Counted from the stretch's first letter, positions 40,940 through 54,249 are shown. The stretch is 64,000 nt of DNA from Fagopyrum homotropicum (GCA_033239125.1 BSWB01000005.1:18591447-18655446); one strand, 5' to 3'. Notes: generated by a model from the sequence alone, not told the origin. Made by a program: numbers and translations.

Positions 40940-42318
40940 GCCCAATGGAGCGGTACAAGGCTCGTTTGGTTGCTAATGGATGCTCTCAACAGATTGGGGT
41001 GGACTGTGATGAGATCTTCAGCCCAATGGTTAAACCTGCTACAATCCGCATGTTTCTTAGCATTGTGGTATCTCGTTCCTGGTCCATTCACCAGCTCGAC
41101 GTTCAAAATGCTTTTCTCCATGGGCATGTGAATGAAACGGTCTACATGTTTCAACCTCCATGTTTCTGTGATACCTCTCGCCCTAATCATGTATGCCTTC
41201 TCCAGAAGTACCTATATGGTCTCAAACAGGCTCCCCGAGCCTAGTTTCAATGCTTTGCAAGCTTCCTGACTCACGTTGGCTTTATTGGCAGTAAGAGCGA
41301 CTCTTCTCTCTTTATTTACCAACAAGGCACTAACACTGCATATTTGCTGCTTTATTTTGATGACATCATCTTAACTGCATCTTCTGATTTGCTGCGAACT
41401 CATCTGATTATGCTTTTAAGCAAGGAATTTGCCCTCAAAGATTTAAGCGCATTATCTTATTTTTTGGGCATCTCAGTTCGTCAGAGTTCCTTTGGATTGT
41501 TCTTGTACCAGGACAAATACGCTCGAGATATAGTTGAAAGAGCAAATATGACAAATTGCAAACCTGCTGTCACCCATGCAGAGACATCAGTTAAGCTCAG
41601 CGCATCTTCTGGCACACCAGTCAGCGATCCAACTCTTTACAGAAGTCTAGCTGGTGCGCTTCAGTATCTTACTTTCACTCGCCTAGATATTAGTTTTGCA
41701 ATTCAGCAGGTCTGCCTTTTCATGCATGAACCCCGGGAACCGCATTTTGCCGCCCTCAAACGTATCATCCGCTATGTTGCTAACACTTCTACTCTTGGTA
41801 TTACCATCTCTCCCTCTTCCAAATCGGACTTAATTGCCTATACTGATGTTGATTGGGGAGGATGTCTAGACACTCGCCGTTCAACTTCTGGGTAGTGTGT
41901 ATTTTTTAATGACACAGTCATCTCCTGGTCCGCAAAACGTCAATTTGTGGTCTCTCAATCTAGTGATGAAGCTGAATATCGCGGCGTTGCGAATATTGTC
42001 TCTGAGTGTTCTTGGCTACGCAATCTATTGCTGGAACTTCATTGTCCCTTATCTACAACCACGGTTGTTTACAGCGACAACATCTCTGCTACCTATCTTG
42101 CCAACAATCCAGTTCAGCATCAACGAACCAAGCACATCGAACTTGACATTCATTTTGTTCGCGACAAGGTTGCCCTGGGTCACATCAAAGTTCTTCATGT
42201 ACCTTCTACGTTTCAATATGCTAATATCTTTACCAAGGGTCTGCCTCGACAGTTATTCTTAGACTTTCGGTCCAGTCTTACTGTTCATTCTCCACCAGTT
42301 TCGACTGCAGGGGTATGA
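40940..42318 (+). pseudogene. Ty1/copia RT and RNase H, two nonsense mutations
   Basis: One reading frame from ERYKARLVANGCSQ onward: DEIFSPMVKPATIRM, LDVQNAFLHGHV, YGLKQAPRA, LLLYFDDIILTAS (catalytic YxDD), SYFLGI, RSLAGALQYLTFTRLDI, then RNase H with AYTDVDWGGCLDTRRST, SSDEAEYRGVA, YSDNISATYLANNP and HIELDIHFVRD. Only TAG at 41242-41244 (normally W) and TAG at 41893-41895 (normally Y) break it. Integrase, protease and gag are absent, so the copy is 5'-truncated, exactly at the U2-like junction. It resembles the Ale/Retrofit group (tentative). Confidence 0.9.
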
Positions 42319-42455
42319 TAATTTGTTGTAAATAATGTAAATAGAGGTATGTCCTTTGTAATTATTGTAAATACGTTTACCCTATTAATATTACCCATCC
42401 GATGATGGAAACCCTAAGGGGAATATTATTCACGTTCTCACAAATACATATATCA
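42316..42455 (+). mobile_element. Possible short 3' LTR of the copia fragment
   Basis: Follows a PPT-like ACTGCAGGGG. Begins TGATAATTTG and ends ATATATCA, 140 bp. There is no second copy in the window to confirm the limits. Confidence 0.4.
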
Positions 42456-43200
42456 ACTTAGGTAATTTTACGCTGAGTATGAAATGAGCTGTCTAGGTTA
42501 GTTTGGTCTGGCTGGCCCAGGTTTGTGGCCCATCTACAAAGCTCTGCGTTTAGCTAAAAAAGGAGAGCTTACTATATAAGCAATCTTTTAGGCTCCAGGA
42601 GCACTGTTCACTCATTTTGAAAAACACACAAACGCTAGGGTTTGAGAGCGATATTGAGGAGAAGATAGAGAAGAAGACTCGTCAACTCTGATCATCCAAA
42701 TCTCATTGGGAACGAGAAGGATTAGAGTTGAGGAAGGTTACAACCAAGCCAGAAGGTTCATCTCTGGTTTCTGGTGGATTTGGGTTGCGACTTCAGATCT
42801 ACAACGAAGACTTTTATGAAGCTTTATCGCTCAGGCTTACTCAGGCTTTTCTCTGTTCTTGACTCTGATGCTTAGCTTAGGTTTAGTCTTTGCTAATTTG
42901 TCTGCTCGATCGATTGCAACCTTGATCTGTAAACTGCTTTCAATCATCTAGTGGATTACGGGTTGATCTCCCCTCCTGAGGATCCGTAGAGTAGGAAAAC
43001 TGTACTGCGTCACCAAATCTTGTGTTCGACCCTTCTTTCTTTCGATCTATGTCTTGCAATGTTCGTTTATCGATTTCAATTGCAAAGGGTTGACGTTGCA
43101 AGTAGCCTTCAAACTTATTATGGATAGTGGTTAAGGATATCCTCTTGGATAATGTAACATAGCAATTGTTGTTGTGATGCACATGTCGTCATTCTGATTA
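42456..43200 (+). other. Promoter/leader-like sequence, probably LTR
   Basis: A TATATAAG box at 42573, then AAACGCTAGGGTTTGAGAG and a long stop-rich leader with CGTAGAGTAGG-type motifs, as in copia LTRs. No partner LTR or ORF. Confidence 0.3.
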
Positions 43201-44858
43201 TAACATGAATATCTCTCTTTCTCTCTTCTGCTACTCGTGTGGGTGCTTGCGTCATCTTGCTAAGGCTTGTACCATTAGACCATTGAGTTCGGGGTTTTCT
43301 TTTGTTCCTTGGCTCAGATCTTCGTTGAGTCGATCTTGTTTGCAAACATCACAAGAACTATATGAGCTACAAGATTTGCATCTCATACTTCTGACGACGT
43401 ATCATAACTTCCTAGTCTATCTCGTTGAAATTTCCCATTATATAATTTTTTCTTAATCTTGCATTGTAAATGTTTAGTGATGACCTAACTCTATAGCGAT
43501 CCTCGTTCTTTATTAATTTTCTTCGCTCTTTCATTTATTGTTTAACGAAGATTCTAGTAATATATATTTGACCACCAAATCATTTTAATAAATTATATTA
43601 TTTTTCTCCTCACAGCAATTGTTTTCATTTAATTGCAACTATAAATATAAATATTTATTTATAAAAGATTAAGATTTTCATATAAAGTACCTTGTATTTC
43701 TCGTATCTTAATGTCTGTCATATAAAATTCTATTTCTATTGATATGGAAATTCATTTATTTCATTAGTATAAAGCAGTTCATTATAATAATATTATCGTC
43801 CATTCATAGATATACCACCGACTCTATAGATCGACATAGAACATGACAAAATATTGCGCTTGTGTTTGGCATCGGCAATTGCCCAAAATCCCACTACCAA
43901 AATTCATGAAGAAAAGTGCTACACCTACTACTACTATATAGTATTATACTATATATTTTTGTTTCAAATATCTATAAATTTTTCATGACAATAAAGCTAA
44001 AAGGCAAATCATCATATAAAAGTAAAAAAAATCACATAAAAGTAAAGGAAGATTTTATAATTTCATTAGACACAATGATTATTGGCTTAGTTATACTTAG
44101 TGGTCGACCTAATAGCCAAATTGAGAATGTCATACATGAGACCACCAATAGAAGAATGACACTACTCGAAGTTACAATAGGTGAATCACTCAAAGCATGC
44201 TCAACATGGGTCCGGTCCGTTCGGTTGCATACACGTTAGATTTTATCGTAAAATTAATTGACGGTAAAAAAGTAGTTTATCGATCTTACATATTAGGTTC
44301 AGATTCTCTCAACTTTAGACATGAGAAATTAATATACCCAACACGTTCCAAATAAGTGCAATTAAGATACATACACAATTGACATTTGTGCAAATGGATA
44401 TAAAACCTTATTCTCTTTATAGTTAGTCTACGATCTAGGATTGACAGGTTGATTTGAGGCTAATCAATTGGACTGCAAAGCGAGACTCATGTGATACGAG
44501 TGTACATACGTGTTAGCCTCAAACACAACACTTGCACCCAATGTGACCAATTGACAATAAAAAAAGTAACCCGCCAATCTTAAATGTAAAGCTCAAATTC
44601 TATCAACTTTAGATTTGAAAAGTTATCATCTCCAACACCCTTCGTCTCTTTTAACTTCCCAACCGAACATACCCATATATATGGTTATGATTTACAAATA
44701 AAACCCATCTATGAACTAATTTATGCATTTTTCAAGATTGCATTTCAAGGATGATGATTGGATGGGTAATACTCGAGACGTCATTTATTTTCTCAATCTT
44801 ACCCCTTATCATCTCAATTTGCCTCTTTATTGTTGTCAAATAACCACCTTATGATATA
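43200..44858. other. AT-rich spacer, nothing recognised
   Basis: The 107-codon ORF at 43916 has a hydrophobic start and Lys-rich middle but no recognisable domain. Judged chance. No repeat ends seen. Confidence 0.45.
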
Positions 44859-45772
44859 TGTTGTGCGAACTTATGAGAAAGAACAAAATTCAACAAACAA
44901 GAAAGACGACACGCAGATCATAGTGGTTCACTCAATAATGGTTACCTCCACTTTAGAAAGATTTTATTGAGGACTTTCGGATTACAAATGAACAAATAAT
45001 TGGAGGCAAAGGAAACACTACACTATATAAAGTAACGAAACCCTTGATAATACTTGATCGGCAAGTATAAGACTAGGGCAAACAATAAAGGTCCAAAATA
45101 GAAGATAAATGACCCAAACTATGCGGATGCAATTCAAGACATCTCAACAAATCTCCATCTTGGCTTGAATTCTCACAAACCTGCCGGATGCATTAGTCAA
45201 TGCCCAAACTATCTCCTCTTTCTCTATCCAGATGTGCCCCTTGGACACTCAACAACTTTTGACATTTATCAAGTCCAAACAATGTTGGAACTTGTTACAA
45301 GATATTGAGTTAATGAACATAAGAACAAGATTATCAGCAATACCTACTTTCTTCACCTTGGTCATCTTCTCTCTTCTCAAGAACTAATACCTAATGTTAA
45401 TATGCTTAGTACTCTCATGAACCCGATCCTGAGCCAAACAAATTGCACTCAACTTGTCACAACATACAATAGCGTGATCGTGATGTATATCTAGATCAAT
45501 AACCAATCCCTTCAACCAAATTCTCTCCTTAACTACTTTCGTCAAAGTCATGAACTCTACCTATGTGGTAGACAAAGTCCCCGTGGATTGTAAGGTTGTC
45601 TTCCAAGTCATAATAGAACCACCAAGAATGAAAACATAACTAGTCATAGTTCTTATAGTATCAACATCTCATGCATAATCAGAATCAAAGTACCGTGTGA
45701 CCAAACATTGTGTATCATTCCCAAAAACGTGCCAAATGTCATATGTACTTATAAGGTACCATTATATACTCT

Positions 45773-46730
45773 TCACATATTACCAGTGTTCTTTTCCTTG
45801 TTCCCAATGAACCTTCTCACGCCACTAATAACTTGTGTTAGATCTGGTCTTGCGCACACCATCACATACATCAAACTCCCTATTGCACTAGCATAAGGGA
45901 CTCGCGACATATAATCCTTCTCCTCTTCCAACTGAGGTGAAAACAAAGTGGTAAGATGGATGATATCATTACTAGGTGCATCAATAGGCTTAGTGGATGA
46001 CATGCCAAACCTAGACAACACCTTCTCAATGTAATCTTTCTATGATAAGAAAAGTTTCTTCTAAACTCTATCTCCAAGAATCTCCATTCCTAGAATTTTT
46101 CGAGTTGCTCCCAAGTCCTTCATCTCAAACTCAACACTTAGGAGACCCTTCAACATCTGAAAATCATACTTGTTATATGAAGTTATTAGCATATCATCTA
46201 CATACATGACCATATAGACAAGCGAATCATCCTTCAATTTGTTGTAGTACACACAACAACCATAAGCACTCCTGTTATAATCAATCTATATCATATAGAT
46301 GTCAAATCTTTTCTAGCACTGACTCAAAGACTAATTAAGTCCACATTAAGACTTCTTCAACTTTCAAACATAATTTTCTTTCCCTAAACATTAAAACCAT
46401 CTTACCGAGTCATATATATTTGTTTTTCTAACTCTCCATGTAAGAAAGATGACTTTACACCAAGTTGTTTGAGATCTAGATCCTGATGTGCCACTATTGC
46501 TAGTAACACTCTCATGGAGGTATGTTTGAATACCGGTGAGAAAATCTCATTATAATCAACTCCCTCTCTTTGATGATCACTTCTTGCAACAACTCAAGCC
46601 TTATACTTGACCTCGTCAACAAACGAAATCCCTTCCTTCTTGAAAACCCATTTGCAAGTAATAACCTTTCTCTCTCTAGGCGATATGACCAACTCCCAAG
46701 CCTAATTTTCATGAAGTGACTCCATCTCAT
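45773..46730 (-). pseudogene. Copia A RT and RNase H start
   Basis: YVDDMLITSYNKYDFQMLKG (YVDD catalytic), SVEFEMKDLGATRKILGMEI, then GMSSTKPIDAP, YMSRVPYASAIGSLMYVMVC and RPDLTQVISGVRRFIGN. The pieces are spread over three frames with stops. Confidence 0.8.
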
Positions 46731-46905
46731 CTCTCCTTGTTACAAACCACTATATAACTTTAGACATATATACAACTTCTCTATAGGTGGATGGTTCATG
46801 AGTATCTACCTCTTCAACAACCTATAGAGCATAACCAACTATATCCTTAAAACCGTAGCTTTGTGGAGGTCTTACTCCAACTCTTCTTGAATGACCTTCA
46901 ACTAA

Positions 46906-47307
46906 GGGTGTGTTTGATAGGAGATGGAGATTATTTTGAAGATTAATCTAGATGAAATTTAAAAGGGGTTAAATTTATATGGTATTTATTAGGGATTATT
47001 TGATGTAAAATAATCTACATGAAGTTGTTTGGTTAAAGATCTTTTAATAGGTTTAATTGATATTGATTTACAAATTTACCCTTATTTTAACCTTAAATAG
47101 GGGTATAAGTGGAATCATAATTGATGGTCTGAGATTAATCTCCTTTAACCTTGGTAATATAAGGTTATTTTTTAGCCATTTTTAATCCCAATTAATCCCT
47201 TCTATAATTTTTTTCATAATCTCCATCTTCATCCAAACACTTGCACAAATTTAATCTCCTAAATTTAATCTAAATGAACCTTCTTTAATCTCCAACCAAA
47301 CACACCC
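46906..47307. mobile_element. Tourist-like MITE, 402 bp, TSD TAA
   Basis: Starts GGGTGTGTTTGAT and ends AACCAAACACACCC. TAA flanks it at 46903-46905 and 47308-47310. Non-coding and AT-rich. Same family as 19798-20123. It sits in the copia A pol region, so it is younger than that element. Confidence 0.9.
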
Positions 47308-47775
47308 TAAGTTCTAGTGAATAGCATACGGTGGTTGATATTTTGATGTTGTAGATTATGATAGCTCATCTTCTTACAATGGATGCTCTTTTTTTCTTAA
47401 GGAAGAAATTGGATCTCCGCCTATTTATCAATATTGCTACTCTCCCTTGATTTTATTGGCTTCATTGCCGAGTTAAGCATAAAAATCTCATAAAAAGACA
47501 CTTTTCAAAATAAATCTTCTCGGATGGAGATCAGACTCTATATCATTGGACACCATCTTCATAGCCTATGAACACTCTTTTCTTTGCTTGAGGCTATATT
47601 CTACCTTCAATAACATGATAGTAAATTATACAACCAAAATCCCTAAGATCAGAATAGTCAACAAACTTACCAGACCACACCTCATATCGTGTTTTGCAAT
47701 TTATCAAGTGTGAGGTCCACGATTTATTAAGTAACATGTTTTAGCCACTACTGATGCCCAAAACTTTCTATCTAG

Positions 47776-48210
47776 TTATGCATTAGAGAGCATGCACCTC
47801 GCTCTCTTTATTAGAGTATGATTCATCTTCTCAACTACACCATTATGTTGTGGAGTATGTCTGATTGCATGATGACGAACAATTCCTTCATCCTTGTTGA
47901 ACATATCAAACCTAGACGAACAAAATTCAAGATCATTATTGGTTCGCAATATTTTAATCTTTCTCCCTACTTGATTCTCCACTAACGTTTTTCACTTCCG
48001 GAATTTCTTGAAAGCTTCTCATTTGTCCTTCATGACCAACATCCAAGTCATTCTTGAATAATCATCATGACAGTCAATAAGTACCTTTGACCTCCAAATA
48101 CTTAACGTTATCCGGACCCCAACAATCCGAATGCAGGTAATCATGTGTGCCATTTGTCTTGTGAATACCTTTTGGAAACTTGTGGTATAAATTTCCAAAG
48201 ACACATACAA
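47776..48210 (-). pseudogene. Copia A integrase
   Basis: Pieces of the core: CHDDYSRMTWMLVMKDK (48019 ORF), then GRKIKILRTNNDLEFCS, GIVRHHAIRHTPQHNGVVEK and MNHTLIKRARCML. D at TNNDLEF and E at VVEK mark the DDE motif. Frames differ between pieces. Confidence 0.8.
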
Positions 48211-48523
48211 TGTTCACAATAATCAAGACTAGTGATCTTGTGATCACCAATAAGATTTACTTTGCCAGAATTAACATCCCCCTAAACTTTTATCCGTATG
48301 ACCAAGTCTCATATGCCATAATTTAGTTATATTATCCTTGTGAACCTATAAAGATGTAATACTAACAAACCAAGAAAAAACAGTAATACAGTGCAGGAAA
48401 TATAAAGTGTCATTTCTTGTCACCTTTTATAATAACATCAGAACCCTTACAAACATTCAAACCTCCACCTTCACCTTTGAAACATAACCCCTTATTATCC
48501 AACATACCTAAAGATATCAAAAT

Positions 48524-48960
48524 TTAAGTAATAAGTGGAACATGCCCGACCTCATTCAATGTACAAAATCTACCATCATGCGTCATGATTTTAATTGAGC
48601 CAATTCCAACCATCTTATAGATAGAACTGTTAGTAATGTAAATACTACCACCATCTCGGTGCTTATAAGTTTCGAACCACTCCTTGTTAGGACATATATG
48701 ATCAAAAAGCCCCAAAATCAGGAACCCACACATCGGCCTGATAAGTGTGTCCACCAGCAACTAGCGTTATATCATCATCTGATTTAAAATCATCTTTTGC
48801 AGCAACTGCAAAACTATAATCCCGCTATTTCTTCTTCTTGGGACATTCGTTCTTCCAATACCCTTTCTCCGTACAATAGTTGCATACATCATTAGGCTTA
48901 TGGCCTTTTACAGAAGATGACTTCTTTTCATTATTCTTCTTCCCTAATTTTCCTTGTCCC
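48524..48960 (-). pseudogene. Copia A gag knuckle and protease remnant
   Basis: The knuckle reads CNYCTEKGYWKNEC at about 48840-48885. The conserved His is Tyr, so zinc binding is lost. Downstream, CGFLILGLFDHICPNKEWFE, SIYITNSSIYKMVGIGSIKI and MTHDGRFCTLNEVGHVPLIT match the copia protease/pre-integrase segment. The active-site region is eroded. Confidence 0.7.
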
Positions 48961-49944
48961 TTCCCTCTTCTTGTAAACATGTCAGGTGTCTGATTGTCCA
49001 TACCTACACCACTTCATTCACCTTGTGGCATATTTTCCTTGTATGAAGGGTAAACTTGACATCTTCCAAAGTAATGATATCTTTTCCAACAACAAATGAA
49101 TGAACAAAGTTATTATATGATGATGAGAAAGTACCAACAAAATCATGCAACATCCTCGTCTTCATTCTTAACCAGAATATATATTACACAAATCTAGAAG
49201 AATTGTGTTCAAGTGATCTAAGTGTTCACGAAGTTGCATACCTTCCTACATTCCTAGGCAAAATAAACGTTGTTTTAGAAGCAACTTGTTGGTGAGAGAC
49301 TTCCTCATGTAGGGGCTCTCCAACTTCAACCACAATTTGATTGCGGTGTCTTGATCTGAAACCTCGCATAAGCATCATATGCAAGACACAACATGATAGT
49401 CGAATGCCCCTTATCCTTTTGAATGGCCATCTCAATAACATCACCCTTTTCCTTATCGAATTCCTTCCTTGACAACGGACCCCATAAGGCTTGTTGTTAT
49501 AGTAATGCTCGCATCTTGATCTGCCACAAATTGAAAATTTTCATCCTTGTGAACTTGTCGATCTTCATGTTGAAAGAAGACACCTTTCTCCTATATTATA
49601 GAAAAAAACACCTGAAAAACCCCTAAAGATCTGCTACTAGTTTGTTTAGTGCACTTATAAGAAAGAAAAAAAATTAACAAACAGTAAAGATGACATAAAA
49701 TTTATATTGGTTCACCCAATAATGGCTATGTCCACTTTAGAGAGATTTTATTGAGGACTTTCGGATTATAAATGAACAAATAATTGGAGAAAGAAGAAAC
49801 ACTACAAAATATAAAATAACAAAACCCTTGATAATACTTGCCCGTCAAGTATAAAACCGAGCCAAACAATATATGCTCAAACAAAAGACATACGGCCTAA
49901 ACTACACGGATACAGTTCTAGGCATATCAACAACATTAACAACT

Positions 49945-50490
49945 ATGTCACCCTTAATTTAGATTGCTTAAGTCGTTTTCGGTGTCTCCACGCACTCCTA
50001 ACTTTAGTAAATTGCAAAACAAAATATTTGATATTTGTCATCCGACAAATTAAATTAGGTCTTCTTTTCCTTTTAGTGAAACCGGTGTTTTTAAAAATTT
50101 TGATCTTATTTACTGTGATGTATGAAGACCTTGTGAGATTCCTTCTACGTATGGTGTTCCATACTTTCTTACTTTTGTGGATGACTAATCTCGTGTTACT
50201 TAGATAAATTTAACGCATTTTAAATCCAAAGTTTCTAGTCATATAAAACACGTTTATGCTATGACAAGCACGCAATTTTCCAGATCTATCAAATGTTTTC
50301 AGTGACGGTGACTACAGATTTGTTGTTTTACCTTCGTTGTTTGATAACAAAAGAATTATCTTTGGATCTTCTTGTGTGAGTACACCACAACAAAATAGAG
50401 AATCGAGCGTAAACATCACCATATTTTGAATGTCGTTCACCTCTCTTATTTCAAGCAACGTTATCAACCATCTTGATTTCTTACTATCGT
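49945..50490 (+). pseudogene. Copia integrase remnant on + strand
   Basis: Broken translation reads ICHPTN, SSFPFSETGVFKNFDLIYCD (about 50080-50140), VWRPCEIPSTYGVPYFLTFV, SHIKHVYAMTSTQFSRSIKC and RKHHHILNV. This is a copia pre-integrase and integrase core with several stops. Opposite in orientation to element A, whose LTR abuts it, so A may have inserted into this older element. Confidence 0.65.
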
Positions 50491-50497
50491 AGTAATC

Positions 50498-50820
50498 GTA
50501 CTCCCTCTGTCTTTGTTGTTTTAGTAAGGAACATTTGCTTGTTTAATGCACAGACAAAGAATATAAACTGTTAATTATCTAAGAATATAGAGTACATAAA
50601 ATGAATATTTAGTATATCAAATACAAATATTATTCATAAAAAAAAATTGCATATTTAGTCATTGGACGAATAAGATATACAAATATGATTCTAGAAATAT
50701 TTCGCCTGTTAATGCAAACTACATAGTTAAAGTAGATGAAATACGAATATTAAGTGTGTCAAATTAATACGAATATTGTGTATAATGATGCAATTAATAG
50801 CTAAAAACTAAACTAATTAA
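50498..50820. mobile_element. Possible Stowaway MITE fragment
   Basis: TA followed by CTCCCTCTGTC at 50498 is the classic Stowaway terminal repeat. The sequence after it is AT-rich and non-coding. The matching 3' end was not found, so the right limit is a guess. Confidence 0.35.
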
Positions 50821-51119
50821 GTTAGGGTAAAAATACAGTAAACAAGATCAAATTGGCCACAGTAAATAATGTTACATTGGCCTACTGATATATTTCTCTC
50901 CTTAATCCATCCATCTAAGAACACAAATGTATATCATCAAGAGCAATCAACCTTAACTTTGACCTTTTCTTCTGGCAATTAGAGTGACTGCTCATGATGT
51001 TATATCATTAATTACTACATACTAATCGACTAAAAAGAAAACACACAACAGTAATAATAAAACTACTTATACCCTAATAATAATTATTAAATGTTACATT
51101 TTTTGTTAATTAAAAAAAA

Positions 51120-54100
51120 TCAAAATCCACCAGTAATAGAAGGCGCCCAGTATTCAGATGCAGTGTTATTGTCACTTCCCATAATCTGAGTGCATGAAAT
51201 TGGGACTAAACACAGCCCTCTGCTCCCCAAATCCTTTAGGGTTTCATCCTTCACAGCATAATTCTACATAGATCGGAAGACAACATATTATATTCTATCT
51301 TATATGGGAATTAAAAAGATTAATGATAACTTGAATTTGAGAAAATATTGCCATGTATATTTAAAACAAACAATTTTATATCCAATCATATCAGAATGTT
51401 ATTTGGTGTCTTATATTTTAATCTTTATTCAACTTAATTTGTTAAAAAAAAATAATAAGTGTAATACCAATCTATGACTAGAAAAAGAAGCTTATTAGGG
51501 CACATTTTTATTTATTTAAATTGTTTTCCAGATTTTTGTAGGTTTTTTCTTCAATCAAGGCCATTTTTAAATAATTAAATAAATTTAAATTGTTCTAATA
51601 TATGGATTGGAGATGAATAAAAGAGTTTTTTTTCATTGTCGGTTCATTTCATAATGTCAAGGAAATAATGGCAAAATACGAGTTTGCAATAGCATTAGGT
51701 TACGGATTAAAGTAAAGTGAAAGAGGATAAGATGATAATTATTAGTAAGATTTTGTTTATTATTTTATTCGGATAAAAAAATCATTTGAAGATTAAAAGG
51801 TGAAAGTGATTAATTTTATACTAGTATTAATGAAGACTTAATTAACATGATGATTATGTTTAGGAAGAAGATAACAACTTTGATCAAATGGGTACCACAT
51901 TTTAATGATGATGGCAACGACAATCATCATATCAATCATTGTGAATCTTGTACTCCGTAGTTATTAATCCATATGTTAAATACTTATGTTACGAAAATTA
52001 ATATTTATGCTAAAGTATGTTATTTCTCATCATTGTTTCAATGCTTTTTTAAGACTTAAGATTCTAATTGCAATACCATTAAATCAAACAAAAGGGCATA
52101 ATTACTCGATTATGCCTCTCTTATTTTTTTAATCTTTCAAATTAAAGAAAGCCCTTTTACATAACAATTTTGGCACATTTTTTGAAAATGTATTTAAGTT
52201 TAATAAATAAAAAATAGATTTACTAATTCTAGAATTATGTTAATCAATCACTTGATTACACAACGAAAAATTAATGATTATAACGTTTAAATTCCATGAA
52301 AAGATATTGTAACTAAGGCTTTAAAATCAAATAACTGTTTTAAGATTTGAAATGAAAACTTAATGTGAAAGACGTTGGGATAAGTTATTATGGGTCCCTC
52401 TAATATGATTATGTCTAGTTTGATTATGTTTAAGTATAAGATTATTGAAATTAGAGAGATGAAGAGCTACTCACAAAATGGTGGTTCTTGGATGGAGGAT
52501 TGCCCAAATATGGAGAACTAAGTGCCTACAATTACAAAAGCAATTATATTAATTGTAAAGACAATGAATTTTAAATGTTTATAAACAAGTCATTCATCTA
52601 TGATATTTATATTAAATATTATAACTTGATTATTTATCATTTTTAACCATAAGTTTTTTTATAATATATTTTTATTAACCAAAGAATTGTATAAAGATAC
52701 AAAATTTTATAGGAACTTGCTCTCTATCAAAACCTAATACAAGTAAGAAATCTACTTATCAAAAAATATTACTATAATTTAATAAAAAAAATTAGAACCA
52801 AGAGAAATTTATTGAGTTTTATAACAAAATGTGTTACACTAGAAAACTATATACATATATACACCCAAAAAATGAGGATTTATAACATAATGAAAGAATG
52901 AATATTGGAAAAGAAAGAAAAGTAAGAAGAAAAAGACCTGAATTTGACCTTGAAGGAATCTAATACACCCAATGGTTTCTAGCAACACTGATGCTGTGTC
53001 AGTCTGCATAATATCAACATACACAAATATTCTCCTCATTTTGCTTTTCACATTTTGTAATCAATATATAACTAAAATGCATAATATTAATGAATAAGTA
53101 CTCATTAACTGCACTTCATGTACAAAACACACATTTACCCTACCTTTCCAAAAGGGGAAACTAGCTGGTGAAGAGCTGTTATTCTGTCTCCAAGCTTCTC
53201 CTTCCTCACCTACATACATAAGTATGAGTTTTTCTAGCTGAAATCATAAGGAACTGAAAATAATCTTTCCGAATAGACCTCTTAACCTATACTCTTACGA
53301 CACGGGTTAGAAAAACCGAAATATGTATACCTTAAGAGGCGGTATCGAAGGGGATTGAACCCTAGGCTTCTTTGGAGCACTCCTACACTGCTTCATATAT
53401 CAAGTACAAACATTAATACAATAATTAATCACTAATTGGATGATAAATTAATTAAGAATTGAAAGTAAGAATGTTGTACTTGTTGTATATCCTTGCAACT
53501 ATTAGAAGAAAAGTCCATGAGATTACTGTTATTACTACTCAAAGTTGTGACATTAGACTTTGGAGATGAGACAAACTGAGACCAAGTAGAAGGCCTTATG
53601 TTATGCAGTTGATGATGATGCATGGCCTCATGATGATGCTGATTCATGTCATGCCCATGAACATGATGACCATAAGCCTCTTGCTTTATCAAGTGATTTT
53701 GATGTTGTTGATGATGATCATTGCCAAACAACAAATTTTCATTGTTGGGAGTAATCTTTGGAGTCATTCCTTGTAGATGACCATTTAGCCCTAGCTCTTC
53801 TTCCTCGGGGCCACTCGAGATTCCGCCCCTACATAAACAAGAATAGAATTTAGGGTAAATAGAGGGAACAAGTTTTGGTTATCAAGAAGTACTACTTACA
53901 TGAGGAGTTGGCTCCATGACTGAGGGAGAGATTGGTCATCTAACAAAGGGTTAAAAGGAAGCGAAGACGCGGAAGACGAGGATGATGCACAAGACGAAGA
54001 TGAAGACGAAGATGGAGGAGAATTTGAAGGTCCTCCTCCACCATGTAAGTTTAGTTGATGATGAAGAAGAGAGAAGAGAGGATTATTCTGTTGTTGTTGC

Positions 54101-54144
54101 TGCTGCTGCATGGTGTACCAGTTAGGGTTTCCGGATGCCATCAT
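51120..54144 (-). CDS. bHLH transcription factor, bHLH68/bHLH133-like, 7 exons
   Basis: Exons (5' to 3'): 54144-53900, 53828-53480, 53387-53331, 53209-53144, 53003-52938, 52525-52475, 51263-51120. Every junction is GT-AG and in frame, giving 978 nt and 325 aa. The N-terminus has MMASGNPNWYTM, a Q7 run, a Ser-rich run and FNPLLDD. Exon 2 is His-rich with a GPEEEELGLNGH stretch. The atypical bHLH covers exons 3-5: KKPRVQSPSIPPLKVRKEKL, ITALHQLVSPFGK, ASVLLETIGCIRFLQGQIQ. ALSSPYLGNPP then follows, and the C-terminal SRGLCLVPISCTQ plus EYWAPSITGGF typical of this subfamily. It is a nuclear DNA-binding dimer, but the basic region lacks the usual H-E-R E-box contacts. A TATA-like TATAAATT lies about 85 bp upstream on the - strand. 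Helix 2 has ETIGCIRFL where relatives usually have EAIGYIRFL. Apparently intact. Confidence 0.93.
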
Positions 54145-54249
54145 TGGGTGTCAAATGAAGACCAAATCACAACCAAACAAAACTATTATAAGCCACAAAA
54201 AATGATAATTGTAGGATGTATACTAGAATTTATACACCAAAAAACTTGA

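Larger units (their letters stand above)
44859..49932 (-). mobile_element. Ty1/copia element A, degenerate, nearly complete
   Basis: LTRs of about 291 bp at 44859-45149 and 49643-49932 bracket coding remnants in the order expected for - orientation: gag knuckle, protease, integrase, RT, RNase H. A degenerate PBS (TAGTAGCAGATC for TGGTATCAGAGC) lies at 49629-49640, and a PPT (AAGATGGAGATT) next to 45150. The flanks (ATATA and ACATT) do not match, so the TSD is lost. A MITE (46906-47307) is inserted in pol. Many stops: non-autonomous and old. Confidence 0.85.

Noticed and set aside
43916..44239. 107-codon ORF with hydrophobic start
   Set aside because: AT-rich composition, no domain, no promoter or splice context.
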